A stretch of 64,000 nucleotides of DNA, taken from Nansenia antarctica. Taxonomy: Eukaryota; Chordata; Actinopteri; Argentiniformes; Microstomatidae. The notes below the pieces were generated by a model, which was not told the DNA's origin, ran no database searches, and was given only the letters and a program-made list of their open reading frames with translations. The position numbers and the translations under genes are program-made. Below are positions 41,112 through 54,021 of the stretch, piece after piece (positions within the stretch are counted from its first letter, which is position 1; each line of letters starts with the position of its first letter). The DNA is taken from the NCBI GenBank assembly GCA_963989245.1, contig OZ022340.1, positions 51,053,351-51,117,350 of the forward strand. The letters are read 5' to 3'.

Positions 41112-41426
41112 ATAAGCTGAGCTTTGTGGGGGTCTCCAAAATAAAAGTGCGAAATGTTCTCATGCACGCGTGCGAATCATGCCCACACAGCGATGAGACT
41201 TACAAGTTTTAATTAGCCATAGGCTACTCATTTCACCACATCAACAGCACCACATGAAACAACAGCTATAAGCGATAGTTACGGGTATCTCGGCCAATAA
41301 TTTTGTTGTTTTTGCTATACTTTCCCTGTTAGCACGACACATTGTCCACATCTCCATTTCCAGTGACATCGCACCTGACATAAATAATCATGTATGCTCG
41401 TCCATGAATTGTGCTTTCATCTAATG

Positions 41427-41846
41427 TTATGCTACTACGGGAATCAAGTGATTTGACATTAGAAATGAATTTGTTTCATCTCTTGTGCAATGTGCTCTAC
41501 AATCTGGGCACATGAATGATCGGATCGGTGAGCAGGGGCCAACTGTCGCGCCATTCATCTCATTAAGTTTCATAATTGGATTCAGTTTTGTATAAGGCAT
41601 CCTTCCTTTAGCGACAGTATAGGCTGCCCTGAACGAACTAGCTGTCTCCTTATACATACTGGAGGTGAGTTCTGCTACTTTCTTCGGAAGCACTTGCTTT
41701 TGTTTGAGCTCTGCTATTTCAACAGTTTCAACGTTGGGTGTCATAACAGGTGCAGCTGAATTCAAGTTTGGTTTCTTGGTTGAAAACCCGAAACTTTCCA
41801 GGCTTGTCGACTCGGTCGGCAGCAGTGGCCTTTTTTTGGGCGGCAT
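41427..41846 (-). pseudogene. truncated hAT transposase, N-terminal part
   Basis: The frame has 139 codons and starts MPPKKRPLLPTESTSLESFG. It includes SFRAAYTVAKGRMPYTKLNP, the AYxxAKxxxPY/F segment typical of hAT transposases related to ZNF862/C17orf113-type proteins. The catalytic core is absent; the frame ends in unrelated residues. It lies between the gypsy II right border and the hAT right end. Confidence 0.72.
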
Positions 41847-42436
41847 GATAGCTAGCTACTGAATGTTTTCTTCTCAATAATCACGTTCGCAAGCTCTCAA
41901 CGATCATATTCTGCTGTTGCACAATATTCTACTGCGCCCCATAGTGTCTTGGTGGTAAAGTGCAGGCAGTCAAAGGCATACTGTCATTCACAGGAGATTA
42001 ATGCTGGTGCGCGTAGTTCTTTTGGAAAACTTGTTTATTTTAGAATATTTATCATATAAATAAATATAAATAATACTCATTACATTGACATTTTTTATCA
42101 AATAATGGTTGTGGTAATGTATTATTAGCGACCCCCACAGATGTATGATTTTACTGCTTTCATGGGAGCTCAGACCTTCCTTATGGGAGCTCAGCTCCCA
42201 TTGGCTCCCACATAACTCGAACCCTGGCTACGCGCGAATCATGCGAAGGGAAGCAAGATATGGCAAGGGACCTAACCCTAACCACTAACCATTAATAAGC
42301 TGCCAAACCAAAAGGTCTAACATATCAAAACATAATCTAGGGATGTATAGGAATAAAAAAATCACATCTAGAATTTGCCCACCCAGATGGTAATGAAATG
42401 TTCAGGACTATTACTCTTGGCTGAGGGCTTCACCAC

Positions 42437-42652
42437 GTCACGCGCAGTATCAACCAATGAAAATGCGTAGAGTGCGCCCAAGATACGCCCCTATATTTGC
42501 ATACACATCTGACAATGACAAAGACAAACTATTCTATGTGAATACAACATTGTCTTTCGCTTTATCAGATGTGAATGCAAATATAGGGGTGTATCTTGTA
42601 TGTTGTCCACGCCCCTACGCATTTTCATTGGTTGATACTGCGCGTGAGTCAC
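42437..42652. repeat. second foldback repeat, arms about 90 bp
   Basis: The arm from cgcgcagtatcaaccaatga through gatacgcccctatatttgca to cacatctga is followed, after a spacer of about 40 bp, by its reverse complement. A single arm also occurs at 43118-43212. No coding sequence. Confidence 0.82.
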
Positions 42653-43117
42653 CACAAGTCTGTTCAAACCCCAGGCAGTGAGACCAGCAGGAAAACACAA
42701 CTAGATCTTCTATAATTCTAACTGGATAGTACTTCGTTTCCAGTCAGTCAGCTAGATTACTTACTTAGCTAGCTTAATTTTACTTATCAAATGTGCATTT
42801 TGTGATATAAACGCAGTGGAGACACTCTCAGCTATCTTGCATCGCGCATAGGCCAGAGCGTATATGTCTAATTGAGTCAACTGGTATTGTAGTTATCACC
42901 AAGTTCTCCCATACAGTGCTGATGGACTAGTATAGACCATTGCCGACATGTGTGAAAGGGGACAACACGGAACACTTGGGATGTCTGGCTTGGGATGTCG
43001 ACATAGATTGGGATTCCATGGAAATTATAGGGAGAAAGAGGCTGTGTGAAAACGGGGCTATAGACGACTAACGACTCTCTAGTCTCTACCCGTCTGTGAT
43101 GATAACTGCGTCGCTGC

Positions 43118-43212
43118 TTTCACACGTCACGCGCGGTATCAACCAATGAAAATGCGTAGGGGCGAGGACAACATGCAAGATACGCCCCCAGATATTTGCA
43201 TACAGATCTGAT
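43118..43212. repeat. single arm of the second foldback family
   Basis: It has the cgcgcggtatcaaccaatga start and a tttgcatacagatctgataa end. It lies directly before a 20-bp minisatellite. Confidence 0.75.
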
Positions 43213-43214
43213 AA

Positions 43215-43375
43215 AGTGGAAAAGAAAGAATAAATGTGGAAAAGAAAGAATGAATGTGGAAAATAAAGAATGAAAGAATGAATGTGGAAAAGAAAGAATG
43301 AATGTGGAAAAGAAAGAATGAATGTGGAAAACAAAGAATGAAAGTGGAAAACAAAGAATGAATGCGTAAAAGAAT
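43215..43375. repeat. 20-bp A-rich minisatellite
   Basis: The unit gtggaaaagaaagaatgaat repeats about eight times with small variants. Minus-strand frames through it give SFFxFHIHS-type peptides, which are artefacts. Confidence 0.9.
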
Positions 43376-44475
43376 AAATAAATATAGAAATGTATTTCGT
43401 TATACTGTGTGTATTCATTCATTTATTTGTTCATACATTCATTTATGTATCTATATATTTATTGTTCATTTTGACAGACTTGGCCCTCCATAGAAAACTA
43501 GCAAGATCTTATGTGTCGGAGCACTCGATAACTTCCAGTAAAGTCAAGTGCATGATCTGTGCTCAAGAGTTGGCTTATAGTACCAACACGTCCTCCATGC
43601 TGCGCCATCTCAGAGCGAAGCACCCTGAAACTACACCTGATGCACCCAGCATGGTTGGTGCTGGTGGTGCTGGTGCACCTACCAGGCAAGGTACGTGAAA
43701 GGTACGTGAAAATACATGTGCAGGAATGACTCGTAGAGCTTGGAATGGAGGTACATTGAAACATAATAATATATTTAAGATCTGCCATAACATTTTTTTA
43801 TGTGATGACTGCAGGCTCTCCACCGTGCAACTGGGGGTGGCCAAATTTCCACAAACACACACAGCTGAGCATATAAAGGAGGCCAAGAGTGTTCTTCTGG
43901 GAGAATGGGGCCTGAAGGACAATGTTCCCAGCCTCATCACTGACAATGCATCTAACATTGTTCTGTGTGCAAAGCTGCTGGGAGTAGGCCATGTGCCATG
44001 TTTCGCTCACAGCCTCAACCTGGTCGTGAAGAAGGCCCTGGACCTCACACCTGAACTCAAGGACATTGTTCTGCCCCTGCCCAATTAGCTTTTTTGAGGT
44101 GGTGTGTCTGAGGAGGATGTGCTGCTCCTGTTGATTCAGCTAATGGGACACACCTGTGGCTGATGACCTCCAAGCCCTTCAAAAACCTGCAGCATGGGGA
44201 AATGTTTGGTCGCCCGTTTCACAATGCCTACCTTTTTGTTTTGTGTTGGTTGATTAGTAATTTGGGTTTGACTTATTTTGCCTTAGTTGGGGTGGGTTTT
44301 GTTTGTTTTCTCCCTTGTCCATTTCTTTGGTTCTTTGCTTGGCAGGGTGGTGAGTGATTTTCTTCTGTTTCCTGGTCCGCCCTGCCATAGATTGTTGAGG
44401 TAGCGGGAGATGCCTGTTTTGTTTATTCTTATAAGTGGAGGTTTTGTTGATTCAGTGTTTCTTTGTGTAGGTATG

Positions 44476-45815
44476 GAGGTTTTGGCAGATAGCATTATGC
44501 AGCATTATGCAGCTGCTGTATCAAATGCATCGATAGATCGGCACTTTTTCCGACACAATTGTGTTGAACGTGTCAATGCGTTGGAAAGCTTCGTTTTCCC
44601 CATCACTATTAGTGAGTGACAATAGAATACGTTTCCTAAATCTGTTCCTGTTTACTCTGTGGATTATGAAAGTAAAATGGCTTTGTCTTTCAACTGCATT
44701 CCCTCGAGTGAAAAAAGCAGCATAACGCAGTGATGAATGCAGTGGTATAAAGGGTTCAAACAACATCACTTGATTAGCCAATGGTCAACACCTGTGTCAA
44801 ATATTTCACCTAGTGGCTAGACATCAAGGGAATAGTAGTCCTAGATGTAGTGGACTACAAAAGCCACATACATAAGTGTTCAAGATTGCTTTATTGTCTG
44901 TCACACAGTGACAGAAATTCTCCTTTGACAGGCAGAAGTGCAGCTCAAGAATACAGTTTCCACATTAAAAACACACATAGGTCACATACGTTAAATACAT
45001 AAAATAAAAACAGACAGACATAGCAGTGTTTATAAAAATGTAGTGCCTATTTAAAAAGTCCAGTCATTTAAAAAGAATAGCTAAGTGTTATGGTTTAAAA
45101 AGCTAAAATGTTGTGGTTTAAAAAGAAAAATAATGCGCTTTCTATTTTAAAATGTTCAGGACGGTTGTTGCAGTTGGGTGAATGATTTTTTGTATGTGTT
45201 TTTCCGGGCCAGTGGAATTCTGTAACGGCGGCCTGATGGAAGTAGCTGAAATGATTGGTGGAGGGGCTGAGAGGGGTCCTGTGTGAATTGTGTGGCTTTC
45301 CTGATTAATGATCGGTTGTGTATTTCAGACAGGGGAGTTTGAGGTGAGCCGATGATTTACTTGCCTGATTGACTATATGGGAGAGTTTAGTTTTGTATTT
45401 GACAGTGAGGGAGTTGTACCAGGATGTGTTATTGAAGATGAGAATGGATTCAATGAGTGATTTGTAAACCAGGGTTAAAATGTCCTTGCTGACGTTAAAA
45501 TCCCTGAGCTTCCTCAGCAGGTGGAGGCGCTGCTGGGCCTTTTTGTAGACCAAGAGTCAGTGTGCTGGGAGAAGGACAGAGAGATGTCAATCTGAGACAA
45601 GAAGAGATGTCCACTGAGACAAGAAACACCAAAATACATCAAATATTTAAAATATATATGACAGAACAAAAAAACAATAGAGAAATGCATCTCCTCCCTG
45701 TGCGTGAGTGTACATTTCAGCCTGGAACGATGGGAACATCCGAGAGTTCACTTCTGGGACAGGCGAGCTGATGCTGACAGTGCAGAACGTCCACAGAATG
45801 GGTGTACCAGTCATC
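44476..45815. mobile_element. repeat unit, copy A, carrying a LINE insertion
   Basis: Apart from the LINE at 44880-45612, this is a near-identical direct repeat of 47745-48345. It interrupts the hAT relic, and the segment ggaggttttgttgattcagt lies on both its sides (about 57 bp, near 44428-44480 and 45815-45875). The family is not recognised. Confidence 0.72.
44880..45612 (-). mobile_element. Rex1-like LINE fragment in repeat copy A
   Basis: On the minus strand a remnant reads KAQQRLHLLRKLRDFNVSKD (45553-45305), matching the post-catalytic part of the LINE at 7560-8234. The 3' end is near tgctttattgtctgtcacac. The empty site is preserved in copy B at about 48128. Confidence 0.75.
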
Positions 45816-47170
45816 TTATAAGTGGAGGTTTTGTTGATTCAGTGTTTCTTTGTGTAGGTATGGAGGTTTTGTTGATCCAGTGTTTCTTTGTGTAGGTATG
45901 AGGGCTGTCCATTAAAACAATAACATTTTTCTATGTTGTGGCTGACTGTATGTATACGGCTTTTGTGCAGCACTTTGGTTTGGTCCCTTTAGTTTCCTTG
46001 GGACACTTTCAGCCGTAACAGACATACGCTTGCGAGCCAGAAAGATTGTTGCCTTCTTCAAGTCCAGTACCACGGCAAAGGAGAGACTGTACATTTTTCA
46101 GGGCCAGTTGGGGGTCTCCAAACACAAGCTGACCCAGGAGGTGGAGACGAGATAGAACAGCACCTACCTCGTGTTACAGAGGATGCCGGAGCAGCGCCTG
46201 TCGGTGGGAGCGGCCCTCGCCAGCCTGAGGAGACATCCCAGCTTTGACCAGTGGGGAATTTGACACTATGGCTGAGTGCCTTGATGTATTGGCACCTTTT
46301 AACCGTGCAACGATAGAGCTGTCTGAGGAGAAGAGGGTGTCAGCTTCAAAGGTCATACCGATCGTCAGAATTAGACAGCACAAGGTGTCTAAGTGTGGTT
46401 GGATGACCAACCCTGCTGCCTCATAGTTGGGGCTGCACCTGCTCCAGCTCCGGACGGCAAGGTGCAGTGTGGAGAATGTTGGGGTCCTGGCATTGGCAAC
46501 GGTGCTGGACCCCCGTTTTAAAACATTGCCATTTGGTAACCTGGCCAATGCTCAGGAGGCGGTGAAGAGGTTGACTGCTGAGTGTGCATCAGCTATTCAG
46601 ACCACACAGAATGCACCTTCAACATCACAGGTAAATACCCTTTCCTTTGCACTGTGTATTTGAACAGCAGCACATATTGTATGTCCTGAACAAATTCCTC
46701 CCAGAGGACCACAAAGTAAATTTTATTTATTTTATCTTTCTCTTAGCAGCCAACCTCAGCACAGGAAATGCCTACCGCCGAAGAGACAGACAACCTTTGG
46801 GAGCTTCTGGACACTCGAGTTGGTTGGTTGCAAAACATAGTCAATTGTTGAGGATCACATGAAAAAGCTGACAATTTGACAACTAGGCTAATTGTTGTTG
46901 TGTTCCCTGCAGGTGCAGCACATAATGTCCAGAGCCCTATAGTAGGTGCCACAGTGGAGGTGCAGTGGTACCTGAGTGACCCCTACCTCCCCAGAGAGGA
47001 GGACCCACTGAAGTACTGGGCCACACATGGAACTATGTGAACTTGTATGAGTTAGCCAAGAAATACCTCCATGTCATCAACCTCTGTCCCCTGTGAAAGG
47101 GTTTTCTCCAATGCAGGGGACATTGTGAGCAAGAAGAGGAGCTGTCTCAGTCCCAGCGGAGCAAATTATT

Positions 47171-47744
47171 TTCCTCAATAAAATATGTAATCTGTCCCAC
47201 ACAACCATGTCCCTCCCACACTTTGTTTGTTCATGTACACAAGCAATAAATATTTTATTGTTCACATAAGCACATCTCCAGTTCCCACAATATAGCCTTG
47301 TTTTGCACTCTTTCCCTGTTCCACAAGCACGTCCTAACACTGTGGCCCCTGTTATGACACGTTGACCATCTGCCCCAAAAATATCTGCCCCAATTGTCAC
47401 ACAGCCATGTCCCACACATGCCTAAATGTTGTTCAGATTTTAATTTTTACATATCAGAAATTGACACAACATTTGCATTTATTTGTTGTCATTCATGCCA
47501 ATCAGAATTACATCATATTGACTACAGACACATGTATGACAGGTCATCAATTAAAACGAACTAAACGTTCTACTAGGCTATTAGTCTACTAGACACACCA
47601 ACATCTAAGACGATACAGAGACAGTTTGTCACAGCACCTTTATTGAACAAGACATCACAGATGACGGTGGGCTTATTGTATTTTGCCCCAAATTCTTGAC
47701 TTGTGAATCAGTCGATACAGCCGCCATACCACGACCTGACCAGC
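47171..47744. mobile_element. noncoding 3' part of the ZBED-type hAT
   Basis: 47215-47430 recurs inverted at 12600-12840, and 47620-47744 recurs inverted near 7150-7262. This places both scattered fragments in the same family. A tttattgaacaagacatcac motif lies near the end. Confidence 0.65.
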
Positions 47745-48345
47745 AGATGGCATTATGCAGATGCTGATTGATGCTGTATCAAATGCATCGATAGATCGAC
47801 GCAATTGTGTTGAATGTGTCAATGCGTCGGAAAGCTTAGTTTTCCCCATCACTATTAGTGAGTGACAGTAGAATAAGTTTCCTAAATCTGTTCCTGTTTA
47901 CTCTGTGGATTATGGAAGTAAAATGGCTTTGTCTTTCAACTGCATTCCCTCGAGTGAAAAAAACAGCATAACGCAGTGACAAGTGAATGCAGTGGTATAA
48001 AGGGTTCAAACAACATCACTTGATAAGCCAATGCACAACACCTGTGTAAAATTCACCTAGTGGCTAGACATCAAGGGAATTGTAGTCCTAGATTCAGTGG
48101 ACTACAAAAGCCACATACATAAGTGTTCACTGAGACAAGAAACACCAAAATACATCAAATATAAAAATATATATGCATAACAGATCAAAAAACAATAGAG
48201 AAATGCATCTCCTCCCTGCGCGTGAGTGTATATTTCAGCCTGGAACGATGGGAACATCCGAGAGTTCACTTCTGGGACAGGCGAGCTGATGCTGACAGTG
48301 CAGAACGTCCACAGAATGGGTGTACCAGCCATCGCCACCGCCAGA
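47745..48345. mobile_element. repeat unit, copy B
   Basis: Shares with copy A the blocks cattatgcag, ctgtatcaaatgcatcgata, ttcctgtttactctgtggat, gcataacgcagtgac and gatgctgacagtgcagaacg, and ends at gggtgtaccag. It lacks the LINE. Confidence 0.75.
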
Positions 48346-48730
48346 GACCGCTAGAGGACCGTCAGTGGGGGAGGGACCGGCAAACCCAACCGAAAAGACA
48401 ACACCATTAGAGTTACCAAGTAGTTCATTATATTATCTTATAATCTGGTTTGAAACCATTGTTACACACTGTTACTTCAATGAACACATTTTAAAATTAT
48501 TATTCTTTTAAACAGCCATCATTGCTACGTGGCCATGTTTGTGTTTGTTTATACAGTACGACTGTATGTAATTAAGCTACTATTATGGTAATAGGACTTC
48601 TAGTGATATAAATAGGACATATAGAAATAGGATGGCACAACACCAGAGAATATGGTTGAGTCTCTAGGGTCCTATGCCGAGGATCCTGTTGTGATTTCTA
48701 CCTTCTAATGAGTGGTCTTGTTCCTGTCCA
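48346..48730. other. intergenic, nothing recognised
   Basis: A/T-rich; no feature recognised. Confidence 0.4.
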
Positions 48731-51700
48731 GGTGTGTGTGTGGGAGATCTTTCTGGGCTCCCATCAGCTCCTGGAAACCATGAAAGAGCATAAGGACTTT
48801 GTCAACTGCATTCATATCAAGAGCAATGACAAGGAGTTTGTACTGCCAGCTTGAATGGGGCTTGCATCATCTGGGACCTGGTATAAGACCTCACCCACAG
48901 CTCCCTGATGTCCCTTCATTACCCCTATACAACCTCATACACAACCTACCCCTATGTATACAACCTCACACCTGAACATGCAGCACAGATATTCACATCA
49001 ATCGATTGTTTTCCAATTAATGTTTTGTTTTTCTGATAAAATGTTTTCAAATGTTCTGTTTAATTTTTTCAGACCATTTTGTTAATTAGTGTTTGGTACT
49101 CTCCTACTGTTCCTGTAGGCGTTTTGTGAGGAGTCAGATGGTCCTGTCCAACACTCAGTCCTGAACAGTCTGCTACCACCAAGAGGAGTACCCGATCATT
49201 ACTAGTGGCACAGACAGGAAGGTGCAGGGACCTCACAGCTCAATAACATTCAACTGTCAACTGATGGTCACTACAACTACATTATTTGCAGCAATTATAA
49301 AACAATGTAGAATTAGCAATGTACTTTACAAATGTGTTAATACAATGTTATTACTAGAGTTATTACACAGTTATAATACATGTGTGGAGAATATACTTTC
49401 TATTAGATGGTATGTAAAATGGGTTTTGAAACACAGTTCTCTTTGATAGCAGCAGTGGTGTGTGTGAGAGCCCTCTTTACCACTGGTCATGTTTTAAGGC
49501 CAGATGTCATGGCAGTGCAGTGACAATGACACTGTGCATTGTATTGTATTGTCTGTATTCTCAGCTAAGGGATTGTTTGTTTCTGAAGCAGACGACGGCA
49601 TAGCTATGACTCAGGCAACCAGATGGTCTTTCTGGACCACTTCATCGTTCTTTGGAAACAGACCTCATTTACAAAGTACCTTTCTCTTAACAGACACACA
49701 ATGTCTTATTTTATAAAGAACGTACCACACTAGCACATCAGAACACCACTGATATTGTTCTTTGAAAAACAGAGGACGGTAAGGCACTCACATGTGTTTC
49801 TTGTGACTTATTTTGGCTTATTTATTGCTCAGGACTTAACTAACACTTTCAAAGAAATGCACTTTGCTCTTTTTTTCTCAAATGTTGTGAATACAAACTT
49901 TCTTTACATTAATGACTGTATGTTGGCTTTACATATAGAGCACCAAGGAAGAACTATGCCATATACACTCACCGGCCACTTTATTAGGCACACCTTGCTA
50001 GTACTGGGTTGGACCACCTCTTTTGCCTTCAGAACTGCCTTAATTCTTCGTGGCATAGATTCAACAAGGTGCTGGAAACATTCCTCAGAGATTTTGGTCC
50101 ATATTGACATTAAAGCGTCACGCAGTTGCTAAAGATTTGTGGCAAGAAAATATCTCCACACAATTACACAACCACCACCATTTTCACCCAGAGAACTGCT
50201 GCTCACTGGATATGTGACAGGTTTTGATGAAAAAGTCTGCATGTCTGGCAACGTACTTTTTCTGTTTTTTTCAGATTATGGAAGGGTAGATTGTAAGCTT
50301 TCAAATGATGTGTCATACATTGAAATCTGAAACAAGTTGAAGATGCATATTACATATTACATGTCATGCATATTTGAATGTTGATACCCCCCAAATCACC
50401 AAGCCGAGAAATCCGCCCTCAAAGTATTTTCAGCCTTTTTTCACAGGTAGGTAATGGGTGGGAACAATAGCTGGTTAACTCCACCCCAACCACTCCCTCA
50501 AGACAACCACTCCCCCATTACACCACCTGTCATAATCTACCTGTCATCTGTCAGTGGGGTTATCAGCTCAGGAAAAACAAACTTGCAGGGCTGACATGTT
50601 TAAATGGCTAAATAATAATAATAATAGTTCAAGATTCATGATTTTTTATTGCCATGTGTGCCAAAAGTTGATTACATCCCATTATACAAGTACAAGAGAG
50701 TAACATTCTTATGGCTTCAGTTTCAGCCGATATTGCAGCAGCAAGAGAAAACAAAATTGAAAAAAAATAGGCAAGATACAATTGAGCAATACAATAATAG
50801 AATGGCAAACAATTATAATGTTGTGTCTGTGTGTATGCATTCATCATAAGTCCATAAAGCATCTAGTGGGACTTTGGTGTAGTTCCTTCCCATCCCATCT
50901 GGGCATCAAAGCTGTAATTAAAATAGAATGCAGTACATTTAAAATGATTGCCCACTGTTACCAACACACACTTTTTACAAAATACTACTATGTTTAATAG
51001 TATTTTCTCTTTTTCTGACCATTCTCTGTTATCCCTAGAGATGGTTGTGCAGGAAAATCCCAGTAGATCCAGCACTTTGTGAAATACTCAAAACAGCCTG
51101 TCTGGCACCAACACCCATGCCACGTTCAAAGTCACTTAGATCACCTTTCTTTCCCATTCTGATGCTTGGTTTAACTTCAGCAGATCGTCTTGAGCATGTC
51201 TACATGCCTAAATGCATTGAGTTGCTGTCACATGATTATTATGATTGGCTGATTAGATATTTGGCGTTAACGTACAGTTGAAAAGGTGTACCTAATAAAG
51301 TGGCCGGTGAGTGTATGTGAACCATACAGTACCAGCACACATTAGGGAACAATCGCATAGAATCATGTTAAATACACACGCATCCCCCTTTTTCTGAGCA
51401 CGTCCTGTGTTGGTCATTAACATTGCAATGAGGGAAATGTGTTATTTCAGGTCTAAAAATAACTTCAAATAACACTTGCAACAGCAGGCCAGAGCTGGAA
51501 GGAGACAGCTGCCAACCCCAGAGATGATTAATACTCATTCACACACACCAACATGTTTTTAACCACTGCATGTTACTGTTTTATAGATGGTAGCAGATTC
51601 AATTTGCCTACAGACTGCAGAAGACTCATTACGAGATAGTCAAGCAGTAGTTCAAAGTGCAAAAATAATCATTTTCCTGACATAAAATGCTAGCGTGAGC

Positions 51701-52490
51701 AGTACACATCTGCATATTATTTTGAAAACAGGTGAAGGAGGACAGTTTTTGACATCATGAATGTTGCATTCATTGGAAAGTCTGAATAATGAGTACCGAG
51801 TTGTCAAGGACTGACTGTTCGCATAATACTGTTCAAAATAATGAGCATGTGCGAACAGTTTGGCAGATCTTTACACATTTGTGTTGTTTGGTGTTTAATG
51901 AGTGGTCTTGGTTATTTTACAATGTTGTAAAAAGCCTTGTGTACCGCACATGAAGCCTTGTAGTATTACCTCTCCTACTGTATGGTTCGTGATACTGATT
52001 GGCTACTGGAAGAGAACTGGAAGGTTCCCTCTCAGGAGGCATCCATGGACGCACGTGACACTCGAGGGACACCATTTTGTGACAGGTATGGTTTACACTT
52101 AGCACTTTTTAAATCTATTCTCTCCCAGTAGAGGCACACGCCACAGCGCTCCATTGTCTCACACATGTCACTCATCAAGGCTTTTTGAGATAAGAGAGTG
52201 TTCCCATTGTACTGCACTGACAATAGATGAAATGAAACAGATACAATGCTGTTATCCCATTAGAATGTATTACCTTGTGTGGTGATGACAAGATGGTGAA
52301 GATCTGGGCACAGTGGCAGCATCTCCAGCATGAGGATCTGCTCCTTCAACATATATGTGATCAGCACCAGTGCGGATGGGGCCATACTGCGGTGGAGGTA
52401 GATCCCACCCATCCCAACACCCTGGGCAGAAGGCCCTTCCTCCCTGACACTCAGACCAGCACTGGAGAGGAGAGATGGTCTTGACATGGG
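48731..52490 (+). pseudogene. cfap52: decayed cfap52 (wdr16) exons, WD40 protein of motile cilia
   Basis: Four exon-like blocks keep order, strand and splice borders. First, 48731-48881: VCVWEI, TMKEHKDFVNCIHIKSNDKE, and, after a small indel, SLNGACIIWDL before gtataag. Second, about 49118-49222: RRFVRSQMVLSNTQS, a TGA, then CYHQEEYPIITSGTDRK. Third, 52047-52085: HVTLEGHHFVTG before gtatgg. Fourth, about 52274-52430: CGDDKMVKIW, then in another frame SISSMRICSFN and STSADGAILRWR plus a stop. These match the last WD40 repeats of CFAP52 in order. Premature stop, frameshifts and missing sequence mark it as dead. The 5' half is not visible. Introns remain, so it is not a retrocopy. Confidence 0.8.
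49966..51313 (-). mobile_element. internally deleted Tc1-like element
   Basis: Inverted repeats of about 30 bp (cactcaccggccactttatt at the left and its complement at the right, one or two mismatches) are bordered by TA on each side. On the minus strand the right part reads MGKKGDLSDFERGMGVGARQ from 51157, a Tc1 transposase start. The left part reads ESMPRRIKAVLKAK near 50030, a Tc1 transposase end. The catalytic middle is largely replaced by other DNA, including a LINE-like tail near 50630-50670. It lies in an intron of the cfap52 relic. Confidence 0.82.
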
Positions 52491-53406
<916 letters not shown>

Positions 53407-54021
53407 ATGGAGAAACAGAGTAAAGTAAGGGAAGAAACAACGACTACCAAGGTAGCCAAGCTCAAAGAAAAGAAACAGAACCCGGGACGGCTTTTTCGAA
53501 AGAAATCACTCAAGTCAGTTGGGAGTTTTATGAACAAAATTATTAAAACTTTGGGCACTTTCACCCACTCTGGCGACGTCGGCGCGGAGGACGACGATGG
53601 GGGGTTTGGGGACGGTACACCTTGCACACTCAGTGCCAACTCAGGACATTTCAAAGAGGAATCCCATGTCACCGGAGATCATGCAGTTAAAAAGACTTCA
53701 ACAACGTCTTCTCGCTTCTCGGTGAGAGAGAGGCTTTTATGGTGCTACGGCGACCACATTCCAGGTGTGCTGGGTCTGAAAAACCACGGGAACACCTGTT
53801 TCATGAACGCCGTGGTCCAGTGCTTGAGCAACACTGACTTGCTGGCGGAGTATCTCGGCTTGGACCGATACAAGTTGGATCTGAGTCGAAGGAGAATGAA
53901 TGGGATTGTTAAAAGTGAAGAAATTCACCATGCCAAGGGTGAGGTGACCGAACAGTTGGCATCACTTGTTCGGGCACTGTGGACTTTGGAATACACTCCG
54001 CAACTGTCAGTGGAGTTCAAG
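53407..54021 (+). CDS. usp43: usp43 exon 1
   Basis: Encodes the unstructured, lysine-rich N terminus (LFRKKSLKSVGSFMNKIIKT) and the Cys box with C131, ending in LSVEFK. Confidence 0.9.

Larger units (their letters stand above)
35940..42226 (-). mobile_element. hAT element carrying gypsy II
   Basis: The ends are cagggttcgagttat (left) and ataactcgaaccctg (right), perfect 15-bp inverted repeats. The 8-mer gctacgcg is duplicated at 35932-35939 and 42227-42234. Without the gypsy insertion it would be about 1.1 kb. It holds the N-terminal part of a transposase on the minus strand, so it is a deletion derivative of a longer autonomous element. Confidence 0.88.
35570..42290. mobile_element. foldback element split by nested insertions
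   Basis: Arm 1 (about 35575-35768, from ccctgccatattttgctccc to ctcccgcacctaccgc) is the reverse complement of arm 2 (about 35800-35939 continued at 42227-42280, ending gcaagatatggcaaggga). The arms are about 200 bp with moderate divergence around a loop of about 30 bp. A hAT lies in arm 2 at the gctacgcg site. Single-arm relatives lie at 29900-30185 and 6681-6708. The DNA could form a long hairpin. Confidence 0.8.
43450..47170 (+). pseudogene. ZBED1-like hAT transposase relic
   Basis: Exon-like blocks are in order: a BED finger near 43480-43630 (CMICAQELAYSTNTSSMLRH), the hAT core near 43820-44080 (LITDNASNIVLCAKLLGVGH, CFAHSLNLVVKKAL), then 45990-46240 (KIVAFFKSSTTAKERL, with TAG where a W is expected). 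These are followed by 46240-46640 (EFDTMAECLDVLAPFNRATI, ALATVLDPRFKTL) and the dimerisation end near 46960-47150 (PCERVFSNAGDIVSKKRS). Many stops and shifts are present. Other repeats are inserted near 44080-44430 and at 44476-45815. Confidence 0.85.

Noticed and set aside
43086..43422. Minus-strand frames rich in F, H and S
   Set aside because: Product of the 20-bp minisatellite.
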